A program made the translations under genes and the position numbers. 64,000 nucleotides of DNA from Chelativorans sp. YIM 93263 (GTDB lineage Bacteria > Pseudomonadota > Alphaproteobacteria > Rhizobiales > Rhizobiaceae), in assembly GCF_028767125.1 (NCBI RefSeq), contig NZ_JAKCWP010000001.1:806001-870000 (forward strand), written 5' to 3'. The notes under the pieces are model-generated. The model was not told the DNA's origin, made no database searches, and saw only the letters and a list, made by a program, of their open reading frames with translations. Position 1 is the first letter of the stretch, and each line of letters starts with the position of its first letter. Shown in pieces: positions 18,156 through 27,384 of the stretch.

Positions 18156-19967
18156 TTAGATATCGTCGTCGTCATCTTCTTCCGGCGCCGGTGCTGGCGC
18201 CGTCGCGTCCGCTTCGTCCGCGGCACCGGGAATACGCACATCAACAATCCGTGCGCCGGGAAATTGTTGCAGGATCGCGGCAACAGCCGGGTCGGCCCGC
18301 GCATCGGCCAGAACCGCTTCGCGCCGGCTGTTTTCGTCCTCGGCCAGCGTCCGGCTGCCTTCCTCGCGGGAAAAGGACACGAGCCAACGCCGGCCCGTCC
18401 ATTTCTCAAGCCGGGCCGTCAGATCGCCCAGCAGCGTCTTCGGCGCGTCCTCGGTCAAATTGACAGTGAGCCGCCCGGGCTCGATATGCACAAGGCGCAC
18501 GCAGCGCTTGAACTGCACCTTGAAAGCCATGTCCCGGTTGGCGTCGGCAAGCGCGGCAATATCGGCGAGGGACTTCAGCGGAACGGCGTCCGGCGCGGCT
18601 TCTTGCGTCTGCTGCGGAGCAGGAGAGGGCGCTACCTGCCCGTTCGCGGAGGGCTGAACGAGGCGCATTGTCTGACCGCCGCCGCCCGCCGGCACCTGCG
18701 CGGAAGCGACCGCTTGTGCACCGCCATTGCCCGCCGCGGCCGGCGCATTTCCCTGCAGGGCGGGCTGCGCGCCGGGCGCATCGCCGGACAAGTTCTCCAC
18801 CGCCTTCAGCGCTTCGTCGGGCGTTGGGAGATTTGCTGCGTGGGCGATGCGGATCAGCACCATCTCGCCTGCTGCCACAGGCCGGCTTGCGCCCTGCACC
18901 TCCTGCATGCCCTTCAAGAGCATCTGCCAGGTGCGCGAAAGAACGCGCACCGAGAGGGTTTTGGAAAATTCCTGCCCACGCGTTCGCTCTTCCTGGGAGA
19001 GCGAGGCGTCATCCGCGGCCTCCGGCACGAATCGCAGGCGCGTGACCAGATGGTTGAATTCGGCGAGATCGCCCAGCACCGTGGCCGGATCGGCGCCGGT
19101 GTCGTATTGGGCTCGGAATTCGGCAAGCGCCGCGGCCACATCGCCCTTCATCAGATGTTCGAAAAGGTCTATGACGCGAGCGCGATCGACAAGACCCAGC
19201 ATGTCGCGCACGGTCTCGGCGGTCACCTTGCCGGAAGAATGGGCGATCGCCTGATCGAAGATCGACTGGGCATCGCGCATGGAGCCCTCGGCAGCGCGGG
19301 CGATCATGGCCAGCGCCTCATCTTCGGCTTCCACGCCTTCAAGCCCGGCGATGCGCGCAAGGTCATCCTTGACCAGCGAGGCATCGATACGCCGCAGATC
19401 AAAACGCTGGCAGCGCGAAAGAATCGTGATCGGAACCTTGCGGATCTCGGTGGTGGCGAAGATGAACTTCACATGCGGCGGGGGCTCTTCAAGCGTCTTC
19501 AACAGGCCGTTGAAGGCCTGGTTGGAGAGCATATGGACCTCGTCGATGATGTAGACCTTGTAGCGCGCCGAGACGGGCGCGTAGCGCACCTGCTCGATGA
19601 TGTCGCGAATGTCGTCGATGCCCGTATGGGAGGCCGCGTCCATCTCGATTACGTCGACGTGGCGCCCCTCCATGATCGCTTCGCAGTGCTCACCCGGGGT
19701 GCCGAGGTCAATTGTCGGTTGGTCGGTCGTTTCGGTCTTGTAATTGAGCGCGCGCGCCAGAATCCGCGCCGTCGTCGTCTTGCCGACCCCACGCACACCG
19801 GTCAACATCCAGGCCTGGGCGATGCGCCCGGAGGAGAACGCATTCGTCAGCGTGCGCACCATCGGCTCCTGGCCGATGAGGGCGGAGAAATCGCGTGGAC
19901 GGTACTTGCGTGCCAGAACCCGGTACGCGCCGGCTTTTTCCTGTGCCGTATGCCCGGCGTCGTTCAT
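18156..19967 (-). CDS. dnaX: DNA polymerase III subunit gamma/tau
   Basis: 603 aa. The clamp-loader AAA+ domain shows YRPRDFSALIGQEPMV, Walker A GVRGVGKTTTARILARAL, Walker B VYIIDEVHMLSNQAFN and a sensor ATTEIRKVPITILSRCQRF. Like other alphaproteobacterial DnaX it lacks the zinc-binding cysteine set. A proline/alanine/glutamine-rich linker (about 390-480) leads to a tau-like C-terminal domain ending in an acidic tail. Confidence 0.97.
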   Translation of the reverse strand: MNDAGHTAQEKAGAYRVLARKYRPRDFSALIGQEPMVRTLTNAFSSGRIAQAWMLTGVRGVGKTTTARILARALNYKTETTDQPTIDLGTPGEHCEAIMEGRHVDVIEMDAASHTGIDDIRDIIEQVRYAPVSARYKVYIIDEVHMLSNQAFNGLLKTLEEPPPHVKFIFATTEIRKVPITILSRCQRFDLRRIDASLVKDDLARIAGLEGVEAEDEALAMIARAAEGSMRDAQSIFDQAIAHSSGKVTAETVRDMLGLVDRARVIDLFEHLMKGDVAAALAEFRAQYDTGADPATVLGDLAEFNHLVTRLRFVPEAADDASLSQEERTRGQEFSKTLSVRVLSRTWQMLLKGMQEVQGASRPVAAGEMVLIRIAHAANLPTPDEALKAVENLSGDAPGAQPALQGNAPAAAGNGGAQAVASAQVPAGGGGQTMRLVQPSANGQVAPSPAPQQTQEAAPDAVPLKSLADIAALADANRDMAFKVQFKRCVRLVHIEPGRLTVNLTEDAPKTLLGDLTARLEKWTGRRWLVSFSREEGSRTLAEDENSRREAVLADARADPAVAAILQQFPGARIVDVRIPGAADEADATAPAPAPEEDDDDDI

Positions 19968-20071
19968 CCGTCAGCGCTCCCGTGGTGGATGGTCCCGAGG
20001 CGTGCCTTCCTGCCCCGCGCCGAGTTTCCCTTCGAAAGCAGGGCCGCGTCAATGGGGCAGCAGGGGAAAGA

Positions 20072-20173
20072 GGTGGGAGGCTGGCACGGTGACCCGTGCC
20101 GAAGCTCGTTGGGGCTGCTTCCTTCCGGACCTGACCCGGTTGGCGAGTGGCGCGTCCACCACCAACCTCCCAC
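20072..20173 (-). ncRNA. ffs: signal recognition particle RNA, small bacterial type
   Basis: The minus strand contains the SRP domain-IV core: the segment GGTCCGGAAGGAAGCAGCC with the GGAA tetraloop and asymmetric loop. It is closed by long flanking pairing between GGGAGGTTGGT and CCAGCCTCCCACC. The length of about 100 nt fits a 4.5S-type RNA. It lies upstream of dnaX in the same direction, its usual place in alphaproteobacteria. Confidence 0.94.
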
Positions 20174-20283
20174 GCTCCATATCGTCAATCTTGGCGCCGA
20201 ATGCAAGGCCCCGTGAACAGAAGGAAACACTTGCGGCATCAATCGCCGCGCACTAGCCTTCTTCCGGGTTGAGAGGAGACGCA

Positions 20284-20703
20284 ATGCTGCCGGGCAGTAA
20301 GGGAGGATTCGAACTTGACCAACGACTGGAAAGCGAAAGCCTTCCAGTCGCGTGGCTCGGCCTTTGCGAATTACGCATTCGCGACGAGCGGCGCTGGCCC
20401 TGGCTCCTTCTCATACCGCAGCGGCCGGGCGTTGAAGAACTCCACGAGCTCACGCCGCTGGATCAGGCTATGCTGAGCTTCGAGACCAACCTGGTTTCGA
20501 AAGCGCTTAAGGAACTGACCGACTGCACGAAGATCAATTGCGCCGCGCTCGGCAACATCGTGCGCCAGCTCCACGTGCATGTTGTAGCGCGGAACGAGGG
20601 CGATCCCGGTTGGCCCGGCCCTGTTTGGGGGAACGGGGCACGCGAAGCCTACCGCCGGGAGGATCTGCACCAACTTGCCGAGAAGGTCCGGCAGCGGCTG
20701 TAG
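20284..20703 (+). CDS. HIT family nucleotide-binding protein
   Basis: 139 aa from the ATG at 20284, which has GAGGAGA just upstream. The histidine triad appears as QLHVHVVAR near the C-terminus, with Gln in place of the first His; the second and third positions, which bind and attack the alpha phosphate, are kept as H-V-H. NIVRQLHVHVVARNEGDPGWPGPVWG is the form seen in rhizobial HIT proteins. It probably hydrolyses nucleotide adducts in the cytoplasm. Confidence 0.88.
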   Translation: MLPGSKGGFELDQRLESESLPVAWLGLCELRIRDERRWPWLLLIPQRPGVEELHELTPLDQAMLSFETNLVSKALKELTDCTKINCAALGNIVRQLHVHVVARNEGDPGWPGPVWGNGAREAYRREDLHQLAEKVRQRL

Positions 20704-20803
20704 CTGCTACCGTCGCATTCCACAATGAAATGCGGCACGCGGGTGGGCACTCGGCCGACATGTTCAGGACGCCCTTTCGCCGTGGCCAGGGGGGCGGCGG
20801 CAA

Positions 20804-20830
20804 GAAAAAGGCGGGTCCCCAGGACCCGCC
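20804..20830 (-). terminator. rho-independent terminator after the sugar dehydrogenase gene
   Basis: On the minus strand GGCGGGTCC pairs with GGACCCGCC across a 3-base loop and is followed by TTTTTCTTG. It is 45 bases after the stop at 20875. Confidence 0.88.
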
Positions 20831-20874
20831 TCCTGCAATGGGCGGTCGGCAAAGCGCGCTGGTGCCGGCTTGGC

Positions 20875-22794
20875 TCAGCGCGCGTCGGTAACCGTGCTTT
20901 CGGTCAGTAGACCGAAATCATTGCCCCAGGCGTTGCGGATATAGGTCCCAATCTCGGCGATCTCCTGGTCACTGAGCTGGTTGCCGAAGGCCGGCATATA
21001 GCCGAAGCCATGGATGATCGTGTTCGCTACGAATTCGGCGTCGGCAAGTCTCTCATTGCCGGCAAGCACAGCAGCGGCATCACTCCGACCATCGGCGCCA
21101 TGACAGCTGGCGCAGGTGGCGCTGAACTGGGTCAGGCCCCGATTGGACACCGCCTGGACGTCGGAGTCTTCGGTCACCGCACCGCTGGCAGCTTCCTCGT
21201 CGGCACTTGCGTCTTCGGCTGCGTCGCCGCTTTCTGGAGCGTTGCCTGTGTTGGGATCTTCCCATTCCTGGACATTGCCCTCGCCCGAGGCTTCCCGGGA
21301 AGCCTCGAAGTCATTCTCCGACACCACGCCGAGCGACCCGCCTTCTTCACCATAGGTGAACATCAGGATTGCGCCGGGATTGTGCAGCACAGACGTGCTG
21401 AGCCCCTCGCCAAACTTCTGCGCCGCCGATCCGAATGCGTCGGTGGCGATGAACACAGTCTGCCCATCGGGAGAAACGAGCACGTCGCGATAGCGATTCT
21501 GCGTGCTGAACCAGGCTTCCGGCAGCCCATCCGCTTCCTGACCGTCCTCGGTCAGGTGCTGAACATAGAGCGTACCGTGCTTGAGTGTTGGGATTAGAAC
21601 GGTGTTGTCCCACTCCTCGATACCGTCTTCACCTGCTTCGTAGTAGAGAACGGAAGATGGCGCGATGGTAGGATCGCAGATGTAGCCGCAGATTTCACCG
21701 ATCGGATAATCGTCCTCGACAACCCAGTAGGCCGCGAGCGGCTCCACCATCTCTCCTTCGAACTCGCTTTCCTCGAACTGAGGCACGGAATCGGGAAGCG
21801 GATCGGTATTCGGATCAACGTCTTCGGGAGCCTCGCTCCAGTTGATGTAGCTATAGGCCTGGTCGTCGATATAGCCCGAGACTCTGGGCCAGCCATAATT
21901 GCCGCCGGCTTCGATGATGTTGAGCTCGTCACCGCTCGCAGGGCCGTGCTCGGTTTGGTAAAGCGTACCGTCGGGCCCGAAGTCGATACCCTGCGGATTG
22001 CGGTGGCCATAGCTGTAGATATGACTCTGAACGCCCTCGATCTCGGGATTGTCTTCGGGAATCGATCCATCGAGGTTGAGACGCAGAATCTTGCCCGAAT
22101 AGGTGCGCCAATCCTCGTTGGCGACTTCTTCCTCGGTCGGCAGCTCCTGGGCAAGGTTTGGCCTGCGCAGATTGCGACCGAAATTGGCGCCTTGTTCGCC
22201 AATGGAATAATATATCTTGTCGTCGGGCCCGAATACGACGCGGCCGGCATTGTGGTCGTTCCATGCCGGCAGTCCATCGATCAGGATCATCGGCTCGCCG
22301 AGCTGCAGGGTTTGGTCATCCCAGGTATAGCGCACGATCCGGGCCGACGGATCGGGTTCGTCCCCCGTGCCGTTGTTGATCGTATAGCCGATATAGACAT
22401 AGTCGTTGCCCGTACCCTGGCCCAACTCCGGATGCAGGGCCAGCCCGAGCAGGCCTTCATGCTGTGGCCCCGTGTAGACGTCGTCCACCGTCAGCACAGA
22501 TTGCTGGACGCCGGTGATCGGATCGACGCGGACCACTTCACCGCCGGTCCGCTCCGTTACCCAAATCTGGTCATCGGGGCCCCAGCGCATTGCCCATGGG
22601 TTATCCAGCCCGGTCGTGAGAACCCGACCGGCAAACAGGTTGTTCTCGCCCGCTTCGATCTCGACGGGCGTGACTTGAGCGAAACTCATTCCGGCGGGGG
22701 CCACAACCGCAGTGGCAAGGGCGCAGCCCGCTAACAGGCGGGTGGTCATGTACGTTTGCAAGCGGGTGCCCTGTCTGATCGTCGCTATGGTCAT
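20875..22794 (-). CDS. PQQ-dependent soluble sugar dehydrogenase fused to a C-terminal cytochrome c
   Basis: 639 aa from the ATG at 22794 (AAGGA upstream). A signal peptide ends near SFAQ. Residues about 50-500 are a six-bladed sGDH/GdhB-type beta-propeller, with GLDNPWAMRWGPDDQIWVTER, GPQHEGLLGLALHPE and GHRNPQGIDFGPDGTLYQTEHGP. An acidic Ala/Asp/Glu-rich linker follows (about 500-545). The C-terminus is a c-type cytochrome with CASCH at residue 561 and an axial-Met candidate in GFGYMPAFG (about 600). The fusion should oxidise a sugar or aldose-like substrate in the periplasm and pass electrons directly to its own haem. No pqq biosynthesis gene is nearby. Confidence 0.88.
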   Translation of the reverse strand: MTIATIRQGTRLQTYMTTRLLAGCALATAVVAPAGMSFAQVTPVEIEAGENNLFAGRVLTTGLDNPWAMRWGPDDQIWVTERTGGEVVRVDPITGVQQSVLTVDDVYTGPQHEGLLGLALHPELGQGTGNDYVYIGYTINNGTGDEPDPSARIVRYTWDDQTLQLGEPMILIDGLPAWNDHNAGRVVFGPDDKIYYSIGEQGANFGRNLRRPNLAQELPTEEEVANEDWRTYSGKILRLNLDGSIPEDNPEIEGVQSHIYSYGHRNPQGIDFGPDGTLYQTEHGPASGDELNIIEAGGNYGWPRVSGYIDDQAYSYINWSEAPEDVDPNTDPLPDSVPQFEESEFEGEMVEPLAAYWVVEDDYPIGEICGYICDPTIAPSSVLYYEAGEDGIEEWDNTVLIPTLKHGTLYVQHLTEDGQEADGLPEAWFSTQNRYRDVLVSPDGQTVFIATDAFGSAAQKFGEGLSTSVLHNPGAILMFTYGEEGGSLGVVSENDFEASREASGEGNVQEWEDPNTGNAPESGDAAEDASADEEAASGAVTEDSDVQAVSNRGLTQFSATCASCHGADGRSDAAAVLAGNERLADAEFVANTIIHGFGYMPAFGNQLSDQEIAEIGTYIRNAWGNDFGLLTESTVTDAR

Positions 22795-23270
22795 GAAACT
22801 GGTCCTTCGGTTTCGCTTCCTGCACACAGGTCTTGGCCGATTCTTGGGAACGGCCCTGAATGCCTCCCCCTGCCGCACAACGTGCGCCAGGGCTTAGCGG
22901 GTGCCGTGAATAGCGCTCGATCCGCCTAACGGTACGCCGGCAGAAAAGTTGCATTTCGGCCCAGGTTCATGCCGATCCTCAGACCGTAGCCGTAGCCGCC
23001 CTTTGCAAACTTCCTCATACCGGGCTTATTCGAGCCGTTCATGGCGCTTGCGGAAGGATGACCGGCCTCCGATGGTGATCGAAGGCAGACAATTGCTATG
23101 GCATTGTGAGAGACCTGTCCGGCACAGCAGAAGGACACCCCAAGATCAGGAAGCTCGCCGCGCTTGCGGTCAGGGTTCTTTCCAGGGACGGGAGTTTAAT
23201 CGTCTTTCGGGAATGGCGATTAGCGATGCGCCCTCCCCTTCGCGACTCGATTTTTGTAGCCAGCGCTGGG
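22795..23270. other. 476-base gap between prfC and the sugar dehydrogenase
   Basis: No gene, RNA or clear repeat was recognised. It must contain the promoter for the minus-strand dehydrogenase gene and the end of the prfC transcript. The open frames there show no protein-like composition. Confidence 0.4.
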
Positions 23271-24869
23271 CTACGCCGCCTTCGCCTTGTCGCGCACCTG
23301 GTAATCCTTCACTGACGTGAAGCTGATTGCCGGCCACCGGTCAGCTTCGTACTTGAGGCCAAATTCGTGCGGGGCGAGGAAGACGGGATCGTCGTCCAGA
23401 TCACGCGCGACATCCCCGCGATGCGTATTGATGAAGCGTTCGAGCTCCGTTCCGTCGTCGGCGGAAATCCAGCGGCAGATCGTGAAGCGCGCCGTCTCGA
23501 AGTCCACCGGCAGGGAGTACTCGTTCTTCAGCCGCTCGCGCAGCACATCGATCTGCAGGGCGCCGACAACGCCGATGATGGCGGGCGAACCGTCCTCGGG
23601 TGTGAAGAGCTGCACAACGCCTTCTTCGGCCATTTGCTGAAGAGCTTCCCTGAGCTTTTTCGCCTTCATCGCGTCGCCAAGCCGTACGCGGCGCAGGATC
23701 TCCGGCGCGAAATTCGGCACGCCCCGGAAGACCAGATCCTCGCCTTCCGTCAACGTGTCTCCGATCCTCAGCGTGCCGTGATTGGGAATGCCCACGACAT
23801 CGCCGGCATAGGCCTCATCGGCGGTGATGCGGCTCTTGGCGAAGAAGAACTGCGGTGCGGAGAGGCTGATTGGCTTTCCGGTACGCACGAGCTTGGCCTT
23901 CATGCCGCGCAGCAGCTTGCCCGAGCACACGCGCGCAAAGGCGATGCGGTCCCGGTGGTTGGGGTCCATATTGGCCTGGATCTTGAAAACAAAGGAGGTC
24001 ATCTTTTCCTCCGTCGCCTCGACCTTGCGCGAATCGGCTTCCTGCGCGCGCGGCTGCGGGCCAAAATCGCCCAGCGCCTCGATCAGATCGCGCACCCCGA
24101 AATTACGCAGTGCGGACCCGAAATAAACCGGCGTCAGATGGCCTTCGCGAAATGAAGTCACGTCGAAAGGCCGGCACGCTTCCCTGGCCAGCAGCATTTC
24201 CTCGACGAAAGCGTCCCGATCATATTCCGGCAGGAGCCCCGAAACTGAATCGGATTCAGGACCATTCACCGGGATTGGCTTTACGTCCTCGTCCGAATGG
24301 CGGATCGTGTTGTCGGCCAGGTGATAGGTGCCGGAAAAGCTCTTGCCCCGCCCGATGGGCCAGGTGACCGGCGCGGTGTCGAGCGCCAGCTTCTCCTCGA
24401 TCTCGTCGAGAATCTCGAAAGGATCGCGGCTTTCCCTGTCCAGCTTGTTGACGAAGGTGACGATCGGGATATCGCGCAGGCGGCACACCTCGAAGAGTTT
24501 CAGCGTGCGCGGCTCGATGCCCTTGGCCGCGTCGATCACCATGACGGCGGCATCCACTGCCGTCAGCGTGCGGTAAGTATCGTCGGCGAAATCCTCGTGG
24601 CCCGGCGTGTCGAGCAGATTATAAACATGGTTGCCATATTCGAAGGTCATCACGGAGGTGACGACCGAAATCCCGCGCTCGCGCTCGATCTTCATCCAGT
24701 CGGAGCGCGTCTGCACACGATCCTTCTTCGCCTTGACCTCGCCGGCAAGCTGGATCGCGCCGCCGAAAAGCAGCAGCTTCTCCGTCAGGGTGGTTTTACC
24801 CGCATCCGGGTGAGAGATGATCGCGAATGTGCGTCGCCGCGCCACCGCGTCGGCTAGTTTTTCGGCCAT
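23271..24869 (-). CDS. prfC: peptide chain release factor 3
   Basis: 532 aa translational GTPase. G1 is AIISHPDAGKTTLTEKLLLF, the RF3 element KAKKDRVQTRSDWMKIERER leads to G2, G3 is LLDTPGHEDF, and G4 is FVNKLDRE. It removes RF1/RF2 from the ribosome after termination. The length and the C-terminal KDYQVRDKAKAA fit. Confidence 0.97.
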   Translation of the reverse strand: MAEKLADAVARRRTFAIISHPDAGKTTLTEKLLLFGGAIQLAGEVKAKKDRVQTRSDWMKIERERGISVVTSVMTFEYGNHVYNLLDTPGHEDFADDTYRTLTAVDAAVMVIDAAKGIEPRTLKLFEVCRLRDIPIVTFVNKLDRESRDPFEILDEIEEKLALDTAPVTWPIGRGKSFSGTYHLADNTIRHSDEDVKPIPVNGPESDSVSGLLPEYDRDAFVEEMLLAREACRPFDVTSFREGHLTPVYFGSALRNFGVRDLIEALGDFGPQPRAQEADSRKVEATEEKMTSFVFKIQANMDPNHRDRIAFARVCSGKLLRGMKAKLVRTGKPISLSAPQFFFAKSRITADEAYAGDVVGIPNHGTLRIGDTLTEGEDLVFRGVPNFAPEILRRVRLGDAMKAKKLREALQQMAEEGVVQLFTPEDGSPAIIGVVGALQIDVLRERLKNEYSLPVDFETARFTICRWISADDGTELERFINTHRGDVARDLDDDPVFLAPHEFGLKYEADRWPAISFTSVKDYQVRDKAKAA

Positions 24870-24940
24870 TTCTTAGGTTTTCCTTTGATTTGCCGGGCTT
24901 GTATCAAGCAAGTGGCTCCGAGTCGAAGGGAAATCAACTG

Positions 24941-26029
24941 ATGAACAATGCCAACGATGTTCTTGTCATCGGCGCGGGGATCGTGGGCGCCTCCATCGGC
25001 TGGCACCTTGCCGCCTCGGGGGCGCGGGTCACCATCCTCGACGCCGGGGCCGGCGGCGGCAAGGCCACGCCCAGTTCTTTTGCCTGGATCAACGCCAGCC
25101 GGGGGAATCCCGAACCCTATTTCCGCCTGCGCACCCGCTCGATGGAGGAATGGAAGCGGTTGTCGGCGGCCGTTCCGGACCTGTCTGTCTCCTGGCCCGG
25201 CGGGCTTTGCTGGGACATGACCGAAGATGAACTCCGCGCCTATGCGGGCAATCACGCATCCTGGGGTTATGATGTTCGCCTTGTCGACCGGATCGAGGCC
25301 GCCCGCATCGAACCCGGCCTTTTGAACCCGCCCGCGCTGGCTGCCCATGCCGCGGGAGAAGGAATGGCCGATCCCGAGCCGGCTGCCCGGGCTCTTCTGG
25401 CGGATGCCGCGCGGCTGGGCGCTCGCATCGTGCCCGACACCAGGGTCATTACCCTGCTGGACCGCGACGGCCGCGCGCCGGAGGTCATCACGAACGGCGG
25501 CACCTTCTCGCCCGATGCACTTGTGCTTGCGGCGGGCGCGGCAACGCCGCAGCTTGCCGCAAGTGTGGGTGTCCACGTTCCGATGGAAACGCCGCCCGGT
25601 CTGCTCGTCCATTCGCAGCCTTATCGCCGCGTTCTCAATGGGCTGGTGCTCGCCCCGGACCTGCACATGCGCCAGACGGCGCAGCGGCGCCTCGTCGTCG
25701 GGGCTGGTTTCGGCGGAACCGATCCCAAGGCCGACCCGGCCTCTGCCGCCCGCGAGGTGTTCGAGCGGATGCGGTGCATGCTGCGCGATGCCGACGATCT
25801 CGCATTCGGCTTCTACAGTGTGGGATATCGACCGACGCCCGAGGACGGCGTACCCATCGTGGGAAGTGTCGATAGCCAGCCGGGGCTTTATCTCGCGGTC
25901 ATGCACTCCGGCATCACGCTTGCGCCGGCCGTTGGGCGATTTCTTGCCGGAGAGATCCTCGACGGCCAGCGCGAGGCGCTTCTCGAGCCTTACCGCCTCT
26001 CCCGGTTTACCGCGCGGCAGCGGCGGTAA
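24941..26029 (+). CDS. FAD-dependent oxidoreductase, DAO (glycine/D-amino acid oxidase) family
   Basis: 362 aa starting MNNANDVLVIGAGIVGASIGWHL, the Rossmann GxGxxG FAD site at the extreme N-terminus; 24941 is preferred over the frame from 24827, which overlaps prfC. DALVLAAGAATPQL and YRPTPEDGVPIVG near the C-terminus are characteristic of DAO-family proteins. The substrate is unknown; amino acids or sarcosine-like amines are typical. It is divergent from prfC and converges on msrA. Confidence 0.9.
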   Translation: MNNANDVLVIGAGIVGASIGWHLAASGARVTILDAGAGGGKATPSSFAWINASRGNPEPYFRLRTRSMEEWKRLSAAVPDLSVSWPGGLCWDMTEDELRAYAGNHASWGYDVRLVDRIEAARIEPGLLNPPALAAHAAGEGMADPEPAARALLADAARLGARIVPDTRVITLLDRDGRAPEVITNGGTFSPDALVLAAGAATPQLAASVGVHVPMETPPGLLVHSQPYRRVLNGLVLAPDLHMRQTAQRRLVVGAGFGGTDPKADPASAAREVFERMRCMLRDADDLAFGFYSVGYRPTPEDGVPIVGSVDSQPGLYLAVMHSGITLAPAVGRFLAGEILDGQREALLEPYRLSRFTARQRR

Positions 26030-26039
26030 GCGCCGCCGC

Positions 26040-26696
26040 TCATACCGCGCCTGCCCCCGGCATGGGGCAGGTGATGCCGGTGCCTTCGAGACCGCAGTAG
26101 CCGGCCGGATTTTTCGCAAGATATTGCTGGTGCTCCTCCTCCGCGAAGTAGAGGGGCGGGGCGGGCGCAATCTCGGTCGTTACAGACTTACGTCCGGCCG
26201 TCCTCAGCGCCTCGTCATATGCATCGCGCGAGGCGCGTGCCTCGTCCAGCTGAGCATCCGTGGTCGTGTAGATCGCCGAGCGGTAAGTGGTTCCCACATC
26301 ATTCCCCTGGCGCATGCCCTGGGTGGGGTCGTGGCTTTCCCAAAAAAGCTTCAGCAGCGCCTCGAAGGAGACGACCTGAGGGTCGTAAACAACGAGCACG
26401 ACCTCCGTATGGCCGGTCAGGCCGGTCGTGGTCTCACGGTAGGTCGGGTTCGGCGTGTGCCCGCCGGCATAGCCCGCCGCCGTCACCCACACGCCTTCCG
26501 TTTCCCAGAACAGGCGCTCGGCACCCCAGAAACATCCCATGCCGAACAGCACCTGCTCGGTGCCTTCGGGATATGGCCCCTTGAGAGGATGGCCGTTGAC
26601 GAAGTGATGCGTCGCCGTGGGTATGGCCTCCGTGCGGCCCGGCAGGGCCTCCTCCGGCGAGGGAAGCTTGAGCTTCTTTTCGGATCCAAAAAACAT
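26040..26696 (-). CDS. msrA: peptide-methionine (S)-S-oxide reductase MsrA
   Basis: 218 aa from the ATG at 26696 with GAAGGAGAAT upstream. The catalytic motif is [14 protein letters not shown], with [13 protein letters not shown] and [12 protein letters not shown] following. The resolving cysteine candidates are in [15 protein letters not shown] at the C-terminus. It repairs methionine sulfoxide in proteins. It follows a small membrane protein gene by 14 bases. Confidence 0.96.
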   Translation of the reverse strand: MFFGSEKKLKLPSPEEALPGRTEAIPTATHHFVNGHPLKGPYPEGTEQVLFGMGCFWGAERLFWETEGVWVTAAGYAGGHTPNPTYRETTTGLTGHTEVVLVVYDPQVVSFEALLKLFWESHDPTQGMRQGNDVGTTYRSAIYTTTDAQLDEARASRDAYDEALRTAGRKSVTTEIAPAPPLYFAEEEHQQYLAKNPAGYCGLEGTGITCPMPGAGAV

Positions 26697-26710
26697 GCGT
26701 ATTCTCCTTC

Positions 26711-27022
26711 TCACGCAAAGCGCGACGTATCGGTGCGCCGCCGCCCCAGCGCGTAAAACGCGATCGCCAGCACGGCAAAGACCAGCCAGCCGGGCAGGGA
26801 CAGGACGGCCTCAACGGCCATGTCCCACAACCACCTGATCTCCTCGTTTTCGGCGAGGCTTTGAACAAACGTACTGACCTCGGGCCCGTATTCGTTCCAG
26901 GTTTCACCCACGGGCGTGAATACCCACTCCCCGGCCGCGATCACCCGCGTGGCGTCGAACACCGCCAGTGTCACGGCGAGCAACAGCAGGCATATGGCGA
27001 ACAGACGAAACACGAAACGCAT
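26711..27022 (-). CDS. small membrane protein upstream of msrA, function unknown
   Basis: 103 aa from [21 protein letters not shown]. There are two hydrophobic segments (about 4-22 and 78-95) and a short periplasmic part with [15 protein letters not shown]. The C-terminus is basic and cytoplasmic. GGTGAG precedes the ATG at 27022; an ATG at 27037 is also possible. Similar small proteins of unknown role occur near housekeeping genes in rhizobia. It probably shares a transcript with msrA. Confidence 0.65.
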   Translation of the reverse strand: MRFVFRLFAICLLLLAVTLAVFDATRVIAAGEWVFTPVGETWNEYGPEVSTFVQSLAENEEIRWLWDMAVEAVLSLPGWLVFAVLAIAFYALGRRRTDTSRFA

Positions 27023-27197
27023 ATTCTCACCGCTCATGGCTGATGACCCTGAGATAGGGGCCCGACGTTCAATAGACAAACACCCTATCGCCGGGATTGC
27101 ACAATGAAAAACGAAAGGCGTCTTCACATCGGCAAAGATATCGACTAGATGACCCCCCAACACAGCGTTGGCCGGTTCGCAATGCGGTCCGGCGCGC

Positions 27198-27287
27198 GGA
27201 GAGGTGGCCGAGTGGTTGAAGGCGCACGCCTGGAACGCGTGTATACGGGAAACCGTATCGAGGGTTCGAATCCCTCTCTCTCCGCCA
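27198..27287 (+). tRNA. tRNA-Ser (anticodon GGA)
   Basis: Acceptor GGAGAGG, a D-arm, an anticodon stem CACGC/GCGTG with loop CTGGAAC (anticodon GGA), a long class-II variable arm (TATACGGGAAACCGTA), T-arm GAGGG-TTCGAAT-CCCTC and encoded GCCA. Total 90 nt. It is the apparent integration site for the island that follows. Confidence 0.97.
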
Positions 27288-27318
27288 TCTGATTCGGAGG
27301 CGAATCGACTCTCCGCCA
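27278..27318. repeat. short repeat of the tRNA-Ser 3' end flanking an inverted repeat
   Basis: CTCTCCGCCA occurs at the tRNA 3' end (27278-27287) and again at 27309-27318. Between them GATTCG-GAGG-CGAATC (27291-27306) is a perfect 6-bp inverted repeat. Partial duplication of a tRNA end beside an integrase gene is what remains at many attachment sites. No second long copy was found elsewhere in the window. Confidence 0.45.
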
Positions 27319-27384
27319 ATCTAGATCCAAACAACTAATTCTGCTGATGATTTTCCGCCGGAGCCTGGCAAGACAAGGTTCACG

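Noticed and set aside
17913..20216. 767-codon plus-strand open frame
   Set aside because: It is the antisense shadow of dnaX and the SRP RNA; it has His/Arg-rich shadow composition and no motifs.
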